Positions 1 through 9,662 of a DNA stretch of 64,000 nt are shown one piece after another. Numbering within the stretch: the stretch's first letter is position 1; every line of letters begins with the position of its first letter. Source of the stretch: Leptolyngbya sp. PCC 6406 (GTDB lineage: Bacteria; Cyanobacteriota; Cyanobacteriia; Phormidesmidales; Phormidesmidaceae); contig NZ_KI913949.1 of assembly GCF_000332095.2 (NCBI RefSeq), positions 1,760,511-1,824,510 of the forward strand, in the 5' to 3' direction. The position numbers and the translations under genes were made by a program. Under the pieces are notes generated by a model. The model worked only from the letters and a program-made list of their open reading frames with translations, did not search any database and was not told where the DNA came from.

Positions 1-2043
1 CATTTACTGCGGCTCTATGTCGGGGCCACCGTGCCGGGAGCCTTGGTCACCCCCCTGCGGACGCGGGGCCGGAAACGAGCCCCCCAGCCCACCGTGACCA
101 CGGAATTTCTGGACGGGGCGGGCAATGTCAAGGTGGCCAGCCGGGAGAGTTTCGTCGGGCGGCGGCGACCCTTGCAGCACTGCCTGCGGGTGCTGCGCGA
201 CCCCAGCGACCCCCGGTTGGGGGTGTTGATTTGGGGCCTGGGGGGCCACGGCAAAAGCAGTTTGGCGGCACGGCTGGGGGATCGCCTGCCGGAGTTCCAG
301 CGCCTGGTGTGGGTGGGCAGGGTGGATGAGCCCACCTTGGTCAGCCAGTTGGCCAATGCCCTGGATCAGCCCGCCCTGCGCCCTACCCTGCTGGCGGATG
401 ATGAAGACCTGAAATATCGCCTGCGGCGGGTCTTTCGACAATTGCTGGACTTGCCCCAGCCGCCCCCGCCCTTCTTGCTGGTGCTGGATGATTTTGAGCA
501 AAACCTGGAGGCGGATTGTCGCACCCTGAAGCCAGCAGCGGCGGCGGTGTTGACAGCCCTGGTCACCGCCATCACCGAGGCCCATGCCCCCCACCGCCTG
601 ATCCTCACCTGCCGCTATGAATTCGACTTTGCCCTCAGCTCCAAGCTGGCGTTGCAACCCCTGGGCCAAATGCAGGGGGCGGAACTGACCAAAAAATGTG
701 CCCAGCTACCGGGCTTTATGACCCAAACCCAAGAAGACCCCGCCGCCCCCCAGCGGCGACAACGGGCCTTGGCCCTGGCGGATGGCAACCCCCGCCTGTT
801 GGAATGGCTGGATAAGCTCTTGCAGGCCACCCTGGAACCGGGACTGGATCTGGATCAGATTTTGGCGCGGCTGGAGGCGCTGGAGCAGGATCAGGGGGAA
901 CTGCGGCAGCAGGTGCTAGCGGCGACCCTGCTGGATCAGATGGATGCCCCCCTGGGGCAGATGCTGCGCCGGGGGCTGCTGTTTCTGCTGCCCGTCCCCC
1001 TGGCGGTGCTGGGCCAGGTCTGCACCGACATGCCTGGGTTTGAGGGCTTGGTGGCGCGGGCCTTGCGCCTGGGCCTCCTGGAAACCACCCCCCCCCACCC
1101 CGACCCCACAGATCCGACCCTCTTAGTACGGGTACCCCGTGTGCTGCCCTTGACCGCCCCCCCGGAACCGGCACTGGCGGCGGCAGCGGCCCAGGCGCTC
1201 TATGGCATCTGGTGGCAGGGGCAGCGGGGCACAGAGGCCCAGCAGTTGGAGGTGCATCGCTTGGCCCTGGCGGGACAGGTGGGGGAGGTGGCGGCGGAGA
1301 TTGCGGATGTGGTGGCGCGAGGGTGGAATAGTCGCAGCCGCTTTCGGGAAGTGGTTCACCTCTGCAAGAACACTTTGCGGCTTGTCGAGGATTACCGGGT
1401 TTATCAGCGATTGGCCTGGGCCGAGGATGATCTAGGGGATCGGGAAAAGTGTTTGCAGCATTATCAACAAGCCCTGGATCTCTGTCCTGAAGAGGATGAG
1501 GAAATTAAAGCTTCGATTTTGCACAACACTGCGGTTGTCAAAGCGAATCAGGGGGATGTGGCAGGGGCGATCGCCCTCTACCAGCAGTCCTTAGAAATCA
1601 AAGAGCGCATCGGCGATGCCCAGGGCAAAGCCGCCACCCTGCACCAAATGGCCATCCTCAAAGCGAATCAGGGGGATGTAGAAGGTGCGATCGCACTCTA
1701 CCAGCAGTCCTTAGAAATCCAAGAGCGCATCGGCAATGCCCAGGGCAAAGCCGCCTCCCTGCACCAAATGGCCATCCTCAAAGCGAATCAGGGGGATGTA
1801 GAAGGGGCGATCGCCCTCTACCAGCAGTCCTTAGAAATTGAAGAGCGCATCGGCAATGCCCAGGGCAAAGCCATCTCCTTGGCGACATTAGGCAATTTAT
1901 TGGTCAAGCAAAAAGGAGACTTCACCACCGCCATCCCCTACCTAGAAGAATCCCTGGCCATCCTGCAACGCATCGGCTCCCCCAGTGCCGCCACTGTTCA
2001 AAGGATGATCGACAATGCCCGCGCCCTGATGCCGCCGCCATAA
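1..2043 (+). CDS. NB-ARC-like P-loop ATPase with TPR repeats (probable CHAT protein), 5' end outside window
   Basis: The frame is open from base 1, so the gene starts upstream; a GTG at 31 lies mid-protein and is not a convincing start. The visible part has a Walker A motif (GLGGHGKSS, near base 235), a Walker B-like stretch (LLVLDDFEQN, near base 475) and a helical middle. The C-terminus is TPR, with three nearly identical 40-residue repeats (AIALYQQSLEI core) at 1540-1899. The residues before the ATPase (LLRLYVGAT, then VTPLRT) resemble the segment that follows the CHAT protease domain in cyanobacterial CHAT-ATPase-TPR proteins. The missing N-terminus is therefore inferred, not seen, to be CHAT. 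Such STAND-like proteins act as sensors or switches. The ATPase-TPR assignment is firm; the CHAT part is a guess. Confidence 0.8.
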   Translation, partial: HLLRLYVGATVPGALVTPLRTRGRKRAPQPTVTTEFLDGAGNVKVASRESFVGRRRPLQHCLRVLRDPSDPRLGVLIWGLGGHGKSSLAARLGDRLPEFQRLVWVGRVDEPTLVSQLANALDQPALRPTLLADDEDLKYRLRRVFRQLLDLPQPPPPFLLVLDDFEQNLEADCRTLKPAAAAVLTALVTAITEAHAPHRLILTCRYEFDFALSSKLALQPLGQMQGAELTKKCAQLPGFMTQTQEDPAAPQRRQRALALADGNPRLLEWLDKLLQATLEPGLDLDQILARLEALEQDQGELRQQVLAATLLDQMDAPLGQMLRRGLLFLLPVPLAVLGQVCTDMPGFEGLVARALRLGLLETTPPHPDPTDPTLLVRVPRVLPLTAPPEPALAAAAAQALYGIWWQGQRGTEAQQLEVHRLALAGQVGEVAAEIADVVARGWNSRSRFREVVHLCKNTLRLVEDYRVYQRLAWAEDDLGDREKCLQHYQQALDLCPEEDEEIKASILHNTAVVKANQGDVAGAIALYQQSLEIKERIGDAQGKAATLHQMAILKANQGDVEGAIALYQQSLEIQERIGNAQGKAASLHQMAILKANQGDVEGAIALYQQSLEIEERIGNAQGKAISLATLGNLLVKQKGDFTTAIPYLEESLAILQRIGSPSAATVQRMIDNARALMPPP
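1540..1899 (+). repeat. Three 120-bp in-gene tandem repeats encoding TPR units
   Basis: Units begin at 1540, 1660 and 1780, each opening with AAAGCGAATCAGGGGGATGT. They differ at only a few bases. Each encodes one 40-residue TPR-like unit, so the number could change by slippage without breaking the frame. Confidence 0.9.
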
Positions 2044-2049
2044 CCCAGC

Positions 2050-2096
2050 GGTGCATTGCTTCGCGTGGGCGAAGCCGCGCCTTAGCGCTATGCACC
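2050..2096. repeat. Dispersed palindromic repeat, GGTGCAT...ATGCACC type
   Basis: Imperfect inverted repeat just after the TPR gene, with ends GGTGCAT and ATGCACC and a GC-rich centre. Related copies occur at 2345-2368 and 30461-30523. It may act as a transcript-end hairpin, but there is no T-run. Confidence 0.6.
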
Positions 2097-2285
2097 CTAC
2101 GTTCAATCAATATCGATGGCTGGTAGGGTGCATTCGCGGCACCAACATTCCTTGTGAATTCGGGACCAACCCGCTTAGCCGCAATGCACCACCCTGGGTC
2201 TCGTTCCTCGACCCAGCCTACGAAATTCCGGGAAAATCCCCCTGGATACAGCCATGGTCCGCTAGAGCCTCAGACACCAGAGGCA

Positions 2286-2406
2286 CTAGTGCTCTGTCAG
2301 CCCTAATTTTGTGGGTATGCCTGTTCTTGGCATGACATCCTTACGGTGCATTGCTTCGCGAATGCACCCTACGGCACCCACAAATATGCGTTTGACAGAC
2401 CACTAG
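2286..2406. mobile_element. MITE-like element with CTAG-ended terminal inverted repeats
   Basis: A 121-bp element whose left end CTAGTGCTCTGTCA (2286-2299) matches the inverse of the right end TGACAGACCACTAG (2393-2406) at 13 of 14 positions. A second inner pair (TTGTGGGT / ACCCACAA) extends the similarity. It has no coding capacity. The left end is identical to that of the B units in the tandem array at 44.7-45.5 kb. The rest of the 2044-2608 gap shows no gene. Confidence 0.65.
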
Positions 2407-2608
2407 CGCCTCCGGCAAATCAGGCGGCAAGACTGGTGGAACGGACTCGCCCCCCTATCTCCAGCCCAGCTCCTAGTCCATTTTTAATGGACTTAAGCCT
2501 GTTAGCCGGGAATTTTGAATTCCCGGCGGGGTGACAGCGCTGATACCGAATTGACGTTAGAACAAGGACACGTTTCCCTACTGTGATGTGGCCGAGGGAA
2601 TGATGGAG

Positions 2609-3832
2609 CTAGGAGATGGCTTCTGGAGAGCGGGCCTGGGCGAGGAGCAATTGGGCGGCGCGATCGCAAGCTCCGGGTTCCCCCAGAATTTGACGCAATC
2701 GCCCATAGTCCGCCTGCATTTGGGCGCGGGCGGTGGGATCCTTCAGGAGAGTGAGCACCGCATCGGCGAGGGCGGTGGGGGTCGCCTGCCACTGGATATA
2801 TTCCGGCACAATGCCTTCCTCTAGGACCAAATTAACAGGGGAGACAAAGGGCGCTTTGAGCTTGAGCAGGTAGTAGGCAATGCGGGCGGTGATGGGGTTG
2901 AGGCAATAGGTCACCACCTGGGGCACATTCATCAGGGCGATTTCCAGATTGACGGTGCCGGATTTGGTCAGGGCGACATCTGCTGCCGCGATCGCGGCTT
3001 GGGTATCCTGATCTACCAGCGTCGCAGTGAGGCCAGAATCTGCGATCGCGGCGGCAAGACCCGCCTTTAGGGCAGGGCGAGACAGGGGAACCAAAAACTT
3101 CACCTGGGGATCCGTCGCCTGAATGAGCTTAGCGGCAGCCAGAATCGGGGGCAGCACCCGGACCATTTCCTGACCACGGGAAGCAGGCACCAAGACAACC
3201 ACTTTATCTTCTGGCTTCAGACCCAACTGTTGCCGAGCCTGGAGCGGATCGGGCGGCGGCGAAAAGCGATCCAATAGGGGGTGACCGACCCAGGTGATCT
3301 GGGCACCAAACTCTCGGTAGTAGGTTGCCTCCTGGGGAAAAATAGCCAGCATTTGATCCGCGATCGCGACCAAGGCTTCCGTATCCTTCCGATTTATAGC
3401 CAAGACCCACTGATGGGGAGAGATGTAGTAGGCGGTGTCCACATGGGGCAGAGCACGGCGCACAAACTTACCCAGACTCAGGTTTGGTCCCATATAGTCG
3501 ATATAGACGACTAAATCCGGTGGGTTGAGACCCAGATACTGACGGGCCTGCCCCTGAAACCGGAGGGCGGGAATTAAATAGGGCAGGGCCTCAAAAATGC
3601 CCACAGAGCCAACGGCGGTGGTATCGCCCAATAGGGTCGCCCCCGCTGCGGCCATGCGATCACCCCCTAGGGCAGTGATTTCCAAGGGAATCCCCAGGAT
3701 CTGGGCCTGCCGGTAGAGCGCCTGAACCAATAGGGCACCCTGGAGATCGCCAGACACCTCCCCCGTGCTGATAAAAATTTTGAGAGGTTGGGACGGGGCC
3801 GCAGGCGTTAGGGTCAAAGCGCTATTCCCCAT
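2609..3832 (-). CDS. lpxB: Lipid-A-disaccharide synthase
   Basis: Glycosyltransferase that condenses UDP-2,3-diacylglucosamine with lipid X to form the lipid A disaccharide at the inner face of the plasma membrane. The hallmark N-terminus IFISTGEVSGDLQGA is present, followed by the family core (YYISPHQWVL, VGHPLLDR, TKSGTVNLE). The chosen ATG at 3832 gives about 407 residues. An ATG-containing extension to 3937 exists, but it is arginine- and glycine-rich and would overlap lpxA heavily. With the chosen start the overlap with the end of lpxA is 11 bp, as expected for coupled genes. It is the last gene of the minus-strand lpxC-fabZ-lpxA-lpxB run. Confidence 0.93.
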   Translation of the reverse strand: MGNSALTLTPAAPSQPLKIFISTGEVSGDLQGALLVQALYRQAQILGIPLEITALGGDRMAAAGATLLGDTTAVGSVGIFEALPYLIPALRFQGQARQYLGLNPPDLVVYIDYMGPNLSLGKFVRRALPHVDTAYYISPHQWVLAINRKDTEALVAIADQMLAIFPQEATYYREFGAQITWVGHPLLDRFSPPPDPLQARQQLGLKPEDKVVVLVPASRGQEMVRVLPPILAAAKLIQATDPQVKFLVPLSRPALKAGLAAAIADSGLTATLVDQDTQAAIAAADVALTKSGTVNLEIALMNVPQVVTYCLNPITARIAYYLLKLKAPFVSPVNLVLEEGIVPEYIQWQATPTALADAVLTLLKDPTARAQMQADYGRLRQILGEPGACDRAAQLLLAQARSPEAIS

Positions 3833-4667
3833 CCTCAGCAGAGCCTCCCCCCAGCCGCCGCCCCGGCGTGGGGCCGCGCCGCCCAGACTGCTGGGACGAC
3901 GCCTTGAGAAAGCGTTGGAGATGGCGCACATGGTCATTATCGGGCCAGCGATCTAGGGCGCTCAAAGCATCCTTTAGGGGCAGGTGGGAGCGATAGAGCA
4001 GACGGTAGGCTTCCTTTAGTTCTCGGTAGGCTTGGCCACCGTTGCTTCGGGTTAGCCCTGCCCGCTTCAGCCCCACCAAATTGAGCCCCCGCACTCGGCA
4101 GGGATTGCCCTCGACCACGGTGTAGGGGGGCACATCGCGATCAATGCGACTCATACCCCCCACCATGGCAAAGCGACCAATGTGGACAAATTGGTGAATT
4201 CCTAAGACACCGCCAATGACGGCATTGGACTCTACCTCAACATGGCCCGCCAGGGAAACGGCATTGGCAATGATGACCTGGTTGCCCAGGATACAGTTGT
4301 GGGCAACGTGAACGTAGGCCATCAGCAGGTTGTTGTCCCCAATGCGGGTGACTTCCCCCGCTTGGGTGGCGCGGTTGATGGTGACGTATTCTCGGATGCG
4401 GTTGTTGTCCCCAATTTTGACCAGGCTGACGGAGCCGTCGTACTTCAAATCTTGGGGTTCAATGCCAATAGCCGCTCCGGGGAAAATTTGGTTGCGGGCA
4501 CCGATTTCGGTGTAGCCATCTAGGACTACGTGGGCACCGATTTCGGTTTCCGGTCCCACAGTGACCTTTTCCCCAATCACCGAGTAGGGACCAACCCTGA
4601 CACTGGAATCCAGTGTTGCTCCAGGATGAATCACAGCCGTTGGATGGATCAGCGTAGTCAAGGACAT
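3822..4667 (-). CDS. lpxA: UDP-N-acetylglucosamine acyltransferase
   Basis: First enzyme of lipid A synthesis: it transfers a 3-hydroxyacyl chain from ACP to UDP-GlcNAc. The protein opens with IHPTAVIHPGATL and continues with left-handed beta-helix hexapeptide repeats. The segment MAYVHVAHNC carries the expected catalytic histidine. The start at 4667 (MSLTTLIHP) fits the family; an upstream in-frame ATG at 4700 would add 11 residues. The C-terminus has an extra arginine- and glycine-rich tail. The stop overlaps the lpxB start. Confidence 0.93.
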   Translation of the reverse strand: MSLTTLIHPTAVIHPGATLDSSVRVGPYSVIGEKVTVGPETEIGAHVVLDGYTEIGARNQIFPGAAIGIEPQDLKYDGSVSLVKIGDNNRIREYVTINRATQAGEVTRIGDNNLLMAYVHVAHNCILGNQVIIANAVSLAGHVEVESNAVIGGVLGIHQFVHIGRFAMVGGMSRIDRDVPPYTVVEGNPCRVRGLNLVGLKRAGLTRSNGGQAYRELKEAYRLLYRSHLPLKDALSALDRWPDNDHVRHLQRFLKASSQQSGRRGPTPGRRLGGGSAEDGE

Positions 4668-4737
4668 GCCTCCGGAGACCAGAGTAGGGGTAGAGTGCAA
4701 GATACGGGGGACGCGATCGCGGTTCTAATCAACAGGT

Positions 4738-5262
4738 CTAATCCACAACGGAGAACATCAAGTCTCCTTCACAGGCCAGTTGGCCCTCCACCTCAGCCCG
4801 AGCCTTCATTTTGCCAAAGCGTTTACGCTTGATGGTCAGCAACTCCACCGTGATCACCAATTGATCTCCTGGCACCACGGGGCGACGGAACCGGACCTTA
4901 TCTATGCCCGCAAACAGGCATAGGCCGCTGACGCCAGGAATTTGGGTCAGGACAATGCCCCCCACCTGAGCCATGGCCTCCACAATCAGCACCCCCGGCA
5001 TAATGGGCCGTCCGGGAAAATGGCCTTGAAAGTGGGGCTCATTAAAGGTGACATTCTTGAGGCCCACCGCCTTTTCTCCCGGTACATAGTCCAGAATGCG
5101 GTCCACCAGCGCAAAGGGATAGCGGTGGGGCAAGAGGGCTTGAATTTCCTCTAGGGTAAAGGTGGTTTTAACCGCCGGGGCGGGACCATTGGTGATGGAG
5201 TCGGGGGCCGCTATGGCTACCATATCCTGGGGTGAGTTCGGATTTACCACTGTGGTCATCAA
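4738..5262 (-). CDS. fabZ: (3R)-hydroxyacyl-ACP dehydratase
   Basis: Hot-dog fold dehydratase of fatty acid elongation. It competes with LpxA for 3-hydroxyacyl-ACP, which explains its place in the lpx cluster. It shows [13 protein letters not shown], the [13 protein letters not shown] active-site loop with the catalytic His, and the Glu in VEAMAQ. About 30 poorly conserved residues precede the domain, so the true start could be slightly downstream of the MM at 5262. It lies 37 bp upstream of lpxA's longest start and 74 bp downstream of lpxC. Confidence 0.94.
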   Translation of the reverse strand: MMTTVVNPNSPQDMVAIAAPDSITNGPAPAVKTTFTLEEIQALLPHRYPFALVDRILDYVPGEKAVGLKNVTFNEPHFQGHFPGRPIMPGVLIVEAMAQVGGIVLTQIPGVSGLCLFAGIDKVRFRRPVVPGDQLVITVELLTIKRKRFGKMKARAEVEGQLACEGDLMFSVVD

Positions 5263-5336
5263 TTACGTCAGCCATTGAGAGAACTGGGCGTTAGATTGGC
5301 CCAAAACCTCCCCAATTGTCCCACTAGAGGGGTTTC

Positions 5337-6224
5337 CTAGCCAGTCGCTATCCCTTGAGCAATGGCCTGAGCTAGCCGACCATGGAGGCCATGGCTGGCT
5401 TTGTAGGCAATCACATGGGCCTTGGGCAAACAACCCAGGAGGCTTAGATCCCCCACCAGATCCAGCAGTTTATGGCGAGCAGGTTCATTGTCAAAGCGCA
5501 GGGGTGGATTTACCCAGCCCTCGCGATCGCACACTAGAGCATTTTCCAAACTGCCCCCCTGGATTAATCCCTGGCGGCGAAGAGCTTCCACTTGGTAGGC
5601 CAGACCAAAGGTGCGGGCCGGAGCGACGGTGTCGGCAAAGGCCGCGTCCACCGGAGACCAGCTATGCCATTGATTCCCGATCGCCGCGACCTCAAAGTCA
5701 ATGCCGTAGGTAAACCTCGGGTGGGACGCAGGTATTGCCATCACAAAGGCGTCTCCCTCTTGCACCTGAATCGGGCTAGACACGACCAGAGTGGGGCGGG
5801 CTACCGTCTGGTGAGCCAACCCCGCCGCCGCGATCGCGGTCGCCCAGGGTTGAGCCGAACCATCCAGCAAGGGAATCTCCGGGCCATCCACCTCAATGTA
5901 GGCATTGTCCACCCCACTGGTGACTAGGGCTGCCAGCAGATGCTCCACCGTGCGGACAGTGGCCTCCCCTTGGGTGAGTTCCGTAGACAGGAGCGTCTTG
6001 CCCAGGTGATCAAGGGTGGCGGGAATTTGGGGGGCGGTGGGCAGATCGGTGCGGATAAAGACCCGCCCCGTTTGTTCCGGCGCAGGTAACACCCGCACCT
6101 GAACGGGGACTCCCGAATGAAGTCCTACCCCCCGTTGCTCAAACCCCGAGACCAGGGTCGCCTGGAGATCGGCGATGTCAGTCCCTGGCGACACTGGTGT
6201 GGTCTGTACCCCAGAAGTCATCAT
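5337..6224 (-). CDS. lpxC: UDP-3-O-acyl-N-acetylglucosamine deacetylase
   Basis: Zinc enzyme that performs the committed step of lipid A synthesis. Visible motifs are the metal-site histidine in TVEHLLAAL, and [14 protein letters not shown], which supplies the second metal His and Asp. At 295 residues it has normal family length, with a roughly 20-residue leader before the core (RGVGLHSG). It leads the fabZ-lpxA-lpxB run. lpxD is not in this window. Confidence 0.95.
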   Translation of the reverse strand: MMTSGVQTTPVSPGTDIADLQATLVSGFEQRGVGLHSGVPVQVRVLPAPEQTGRVFIRTDLPTAPQIPATLDHLGKTLLSTELTQGEATVRTVEHLLAALVTSGVDNAYIEVDGPEIPLLDGSAQPWATAIAAAGLAHQTVARPTLVVSSPIQVQEGDAFVMAIPASHPRFTYGIDFEVAAIGNQWHSWSPVDAAFADTVAPARTFGLAYQVEALRRQGLIQGGSLENALVCDREGWVNPPLRFDNEPARHKLLDLVGDLSLLGCLPKAHVIAYKASHGLHGRLAQAIAQGIATG

Positions 6225-6267
6225 GAGAATGTTCCAGCTAAGTACTTGTCCAGCATGTCCAGCATTT

Positions 6268-6325
6268 TCATCAATGATCTAGGGGATGTGAGATCTAGGG
6301 GATGTGAGATCTATGAGGATGTCAC
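6268..6325. repeat. Short tandem repeat upstream of lpxC
   Basis: The phrase GATCTAGGGGATGTGA occurs twice in tandem, with a third decayed copy, in the bamA-lpxC spacer. No regulatory role can be read from it. Confidence 0.5.
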
Positions 6326-6380
6326 CCCTAGGGCAGCAGGCTTAATCGACCCACGGGATGATTTGTGAGATGCAATACGC

Positions 6381-8654
6381 TTAGAATCGCTCACCAATAC
6401 CAAAGTGTAGCCGCCCACTCCCCTGATCGCTAAGACCGTAGTCTAGGCGAATGGGACCCAGGGGAGTCTGTATCCGCAGACCCGCCCCATAGCCAAACCC
6501 GCTCCCTGGCTTGCCCCGCACGCTTCCTGGATTCCCCGGCACCGCACTGCCGCTACCCAAATCGCTGCCCACATCGACAAACAAAGCTCCCCCGAGGAAA
6601 GAGAACAGGGGAAAACGATATTCTGCCGTGGCCTGGAGATAGGAGCGACCCGATCCCACCGCCCCTTCTTCGTAGCCCCGAATCGAGTTGGTGCCCCCCA
6701 GGGGAAAGGCTTCGTAGGGGGGCAAGTCCCCGAGAACCGTCCCACCTTGGATATTGAAGGCAAGGGCTTGTGGCCCTTCCCCAAAACGAAGGAAGCTGAC
6801 GGGAACATAGTAGCTGTAGCTGCCCCGGAGGCGATTAAAGAAGATGCTGCCGGATCCCACGGGGACGGACTGCTCAGAGCCAAACCGGAGGACGCTGCCC
6901 TGGGTCGGGATCAGGGGATCGTCGCGCAAATCTCGAACCATCCCGATCTGCAAAGTCAAGAGATCATCGACCCCCGTGCCGCTGGCAGAGAGGGGATTGC
7001 CCTGGACATCTACGGCATTGGTGTTGCCATTGGCGTCCGTTACCCGCACCCGTTGATAGGACGCGCCAACAGATCCTTCCCAGCCCCCCGCTAAGGGACG
7101 GCGGAAATTGGCCCCTAACCCGAACCGCGTGAGTCGCACCCGATCGCCATTGGCCAAATTCACCGTGATCGGACCATTGTCAAATGATAGGGGAATGGAA
7201 CGGCGGGCAAACCCATTCAAGGTATAGGAGGTCCGGTTAGGATCGCCCCCAATCCAGGGGTCAGTAAAGCTGATGTCAAAGAGAATGTCACGAGTGCTGA
7301 GTTGGGTTTCAGCGGAGAACCGTTGGTTGTTGCCGCCAAAGTTGTCTTGGCGATAGCTGAGGGTGCCAAAAATATCCCCGGTGAAGTTAAAGCCCAGGCC
7401 CGCGCCTACGGAGCCGGTATTGCGCTCTACGACATTGACAATCAGATTGACCTTGCGGGGATCTGTCGTCCCTGGGTTCAGGGTGATGCCCACATCGTCA
7501 AATAGTCCTAGGCCAAAGACCCGCTGGAGGTCAGATTGGATGCTGGACTGTTGGAAAACATCTCCTGGCTGGGTCCGAAACTCGCGGGTAATGATGAACT
7601 CCCGCGTCCGCCCCCGGACGGGATTGCCCTCCTCATCCTCAAATGCCCCCTCATCATTGAGGTAGCGGACCTGGATATCCTCGATCACCCCTTCGGCCAC
7701 AATCAGTGTGACGACGCCATTGGGGGAAATTTGGGGAGAGGCTACAACCTGGGCCAAGACATAGCCATTCTCTTGGTACCACTCGTTGAGATCAACGATG
7801 CTGTCTTGAAAGGCGATGAGGTCCAGAATTTCGCCGTACTGAGGCGCGAAGATTTCCTGAATCACCTCGGCAGGAAGCACTTCGCTACCCGTGACATCCA
7901 CACGGGTTAGCACGGGGTTGGGCTGCACCACAAAGGTAATCCGCACCCCTAGGGGCGTATCCTCGGGTCTCGCCTGGACATTGGCAAAAACCCCGGTGGC
8001 AAAAATATTGTTAATGTCCTGCTGTAACTGCGATCGCGTCGTAGTGCGACCGGGCACGGTAGTAATGGCATCATAGACCCGGTTCGTGAGCTCCGGACTG
8101 ATCTCTTGACCATCAGGGGCGGTCACTGCCACCTCCGCCACCAACACCCGAGTTTCCTCTTCCGCCGCTGATGGTGTTGTTCCCTGAGGGGGAATCGGCT
8201 CTGTAACTTCAGGCGGGGGAGCCCCGGTATCATCAGGGGCTGGAGCATCCTGAGCGAGGACATTAGCGGGGGAGATCGAGGCCGCTGAGGGGACAGTAGC
8301 CTCTAGGGCGATTTCCGTTGCCGGACTAGACTCCCGATCTAATTCAGGCGTGGCACTCAGAAACCCATCGGTTTCCAGGGCGGGGACGGCGGTTTGGGTC
8401 GCAGTCTCTTCTGGTAACGTTTCCAGGGCGGGGAGAGGTGTTGGGAAGGGGACAGTCAGGGTAGTAGAGGTCGGCCCCGGTGCAAAGGATGCATCAGGCT
8501 TCGGTTCCGTCGGGGTAGATGCTGCAATATTCCCCACCCGCATCGTCGCCGCAGTGGCATCAGTGGTAGCCAAGGACTCGCTCCGAGCTTGGCCCGCCAG
8601 TCCTAAAGTGGCTGAGACCGTCAACAGGGCAATAAGGGTAGAGGACTGACGCAT
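6381..8654 (-). CDS. bamA: Omp85/BamA outer-membrane assembly protein
   Basis: Inserts beta-barrel proteins into the outer membrane. The chosen start (MRQSSTLIALL, ATG at 8654) gives a signal peptide ending near GLAGQARS and has AGG about 9 bases upstream. An ATG at 8669 is also possible. The far-upstream ATG at 8828 would overlap purC. After the signal come about 180 low-complexity Pro/Thr/Ala/Glu-rich residues, then POTRA repeats, then a C-terminal 16-strand barrel (SLGGTNSIRGYEEG; ending HFGIGERF with the terminal aromatic). This architecture is the cyanobacterial Omp85 type. Linkage to lpxC is conserved in other cyanobacteria. Confidence 0.92.
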   Translation of the reverse strand: MRQSSTLIALLTVSATLGLAGQARSESLATTDATAATMRVGNIAASTPTEPKPDASFAPGPTSTTLTVPFPTPLPALETLPEETATQTAVPALETDGFLSATPELDRESSPATEIALEATVPSAASISPANVLAQDAPAPDDTGAPPPEVTEPIPPQGTTPSAAEEETRVLVAEVAVTAPDGQEISPELTNRVYDAITTVPGRTTTRSQLQQDINNIFATGVFANVQARPEDTPLGVRITFVVQPNPVLTRVDVTGSEVLPAEVIQEIFAPQYGEILDLIAFQDSIVDLNEWYQENGYVLAQVVASPQISPNGVVTLIVAEGVIEDIQVRYLNDEGAFEDEEGNPVRGRTREFIITREFRTQPGDVFQQSSIQSDLQRVFGLGLFDDVGITLNPGTTDPRKVNLIVNVVERNTGSVGAGLGFNFTGDIFGTLSYRQDNFGGNNQRFSAETQLSTRDILFDISFTDPWIGGDPNRTSYTLNGFARRSIPLSFDNGPITVNLANGDRVRLTRFGLGANFRRPLAGGWEGSVGASYQRVRVTDANGNTNAVDVQGNPLSASGTGVDDLLTLQIGMVRDLRDDPLIPTQGSVLRFGSEQSVPVGSGSIFFNRLRGSYSYYVPVSFLRFGEGPQALAFNIQGGTVLGDLPPYEAFPLGGTNSIRGYEEGAVGSGRSYLQATAEYRFPLFSFLGGALFVDVGSDLGSGSAVPGNPGSVRGKPGSGFGYGAGLRIQTPLGPIRLDYGLSDQGSGRLHFGIGERF

Positions 8655-8775
8655 ACAAAATACCTGCATAGGGGCTAAACCGATGGGTTCCCGAGTGGTC
8701 CCGGCGGGGGCAACCTGGGGTTTACAAAACTCAGCGTTTCTCGGTAAACGGACAAATTTTACCGCATCCCCTGGG

Positions 8776-9528
8776 TCAGATTGGGGAAACCTGGCCCAGA
8801 ATGCGCTGGAGCACTTCGGCATAGGCATCGGCCACCTGGCCTAAATCCTGCCGAAACCGATCCTTATCTAGGATGCGGGCCTGGGGATCAGTTTGGCTTT
8901 GATCCCATAGACGGCAAGTATCTGGACTAATCTCATCCGCCAGTAACAGGCGTTGCTGGGAATCCAGCCCAAACTCCAGCTTGAAATCCACCAGCGTAAT
9001 CTGGCACCGTTGAAAAAACGCCGTGAGGCTCACATTCACAGCTTGGGCCACCTGGGTAATAGCGGCGATCTGTTCGTCACTGGCCAAGGCCAAAGCTCGA
9101 ATGCGATCGCGGGTTAGAAGGGGATCCCCCAGCTCATCCTTTTTGTAATAGAACTCCACCAGAGGTGGATCGAGGGGTGTCCCCAGGGGTAACCCAGTCT
9201 GTTGACAGAGACTACCCGCCGCAAAGTTCCTGACCACCACTTCCAGGGGAATGATCGTCACCGCCCGCACTCGCATTTCGCGATCGCCAGGGGTGTCTAA
9301 CCAGTGGGTCGGCACCCCGTCCGCCTCCAGAACCTGGAATAGATGGGTGGCAATGGTGCAATTGAAGCGCCCCTTGTCTAGGATTTGGCCTTTTTTCTGA
9401 GCGTTAAAGGCGGTGGCGTCATCTTTGAAATAGCTCAGCAACACCTCCGGATCCTCCGTGGTGTAGAGGATCTTTGCCTTGCCTTCGTATACCTTTTGTC
9501 CCTCGGTCATGGGCTTGGACTCCCCCAC
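8776..9528 (-). CDS. purC: Phosphoribosylaminoimidazole-succinocarboxamide synthase
   Basis: SAICAR synthetase of purine biosynthesis: it joins aspartate to CAIR using ATP. It has the N-terminal YEGKAKILY nucleotide loop, DDATAFN, and the signature DEISPDTCRLWD. At 250 residues it is the usual bacterial length; an ATG six codons downstream (9510) could be the start. It lies about 120 bp upstream of bamA on the same strand and may share its transcript. Confidence 0.95.
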   Translation of the reverse strand: MGESKPMTEGQKVYEGKAKILYTTEDPEVLLSYFKDDATAFNAQKKGQILDKGRFNCTIATHLFQVLEADGVPTHWLDTPGDREMRVRAVTIIPLEVVVRNFAAGSLCQQTGLPLGTPLDPPLVEFYYKKDELGDPLLTRDRIRALALASDEQIAAITQVAQAVNVSLTAFFQRCQITLVDFKLEFGLDSQQRLLLADEISPDTCRLWDQSQTDPQARILDKDRFRQDLGQVADAYAEVLQRILGQVSPI

Positions 9529-9662
9529 GGGGCGCGAACAATCCTCCCATCTTACCGATCAAAGACCATCTCGCCCCGAATGGGGAGACAGTATATTGAC
9601 TGTCTGGTCCCGGACCTTAGATTCTGCCTGCCTATTGCCGCCACTCAATTACTTACGCTGAA

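Noticed and set aside
2609-3937. Longer lpxB start at 3937
   Set aside because: The extra 35 residues are Arg/Gly-rich and mirror the lpxA C-terminal coding region; the conserved start of LpxB lies well downstream.
8655-8828. N-terminal extension of bamA to 8828
   Set aside because: It would overlap purC and place the signal peptide 58 residues inside the protein.
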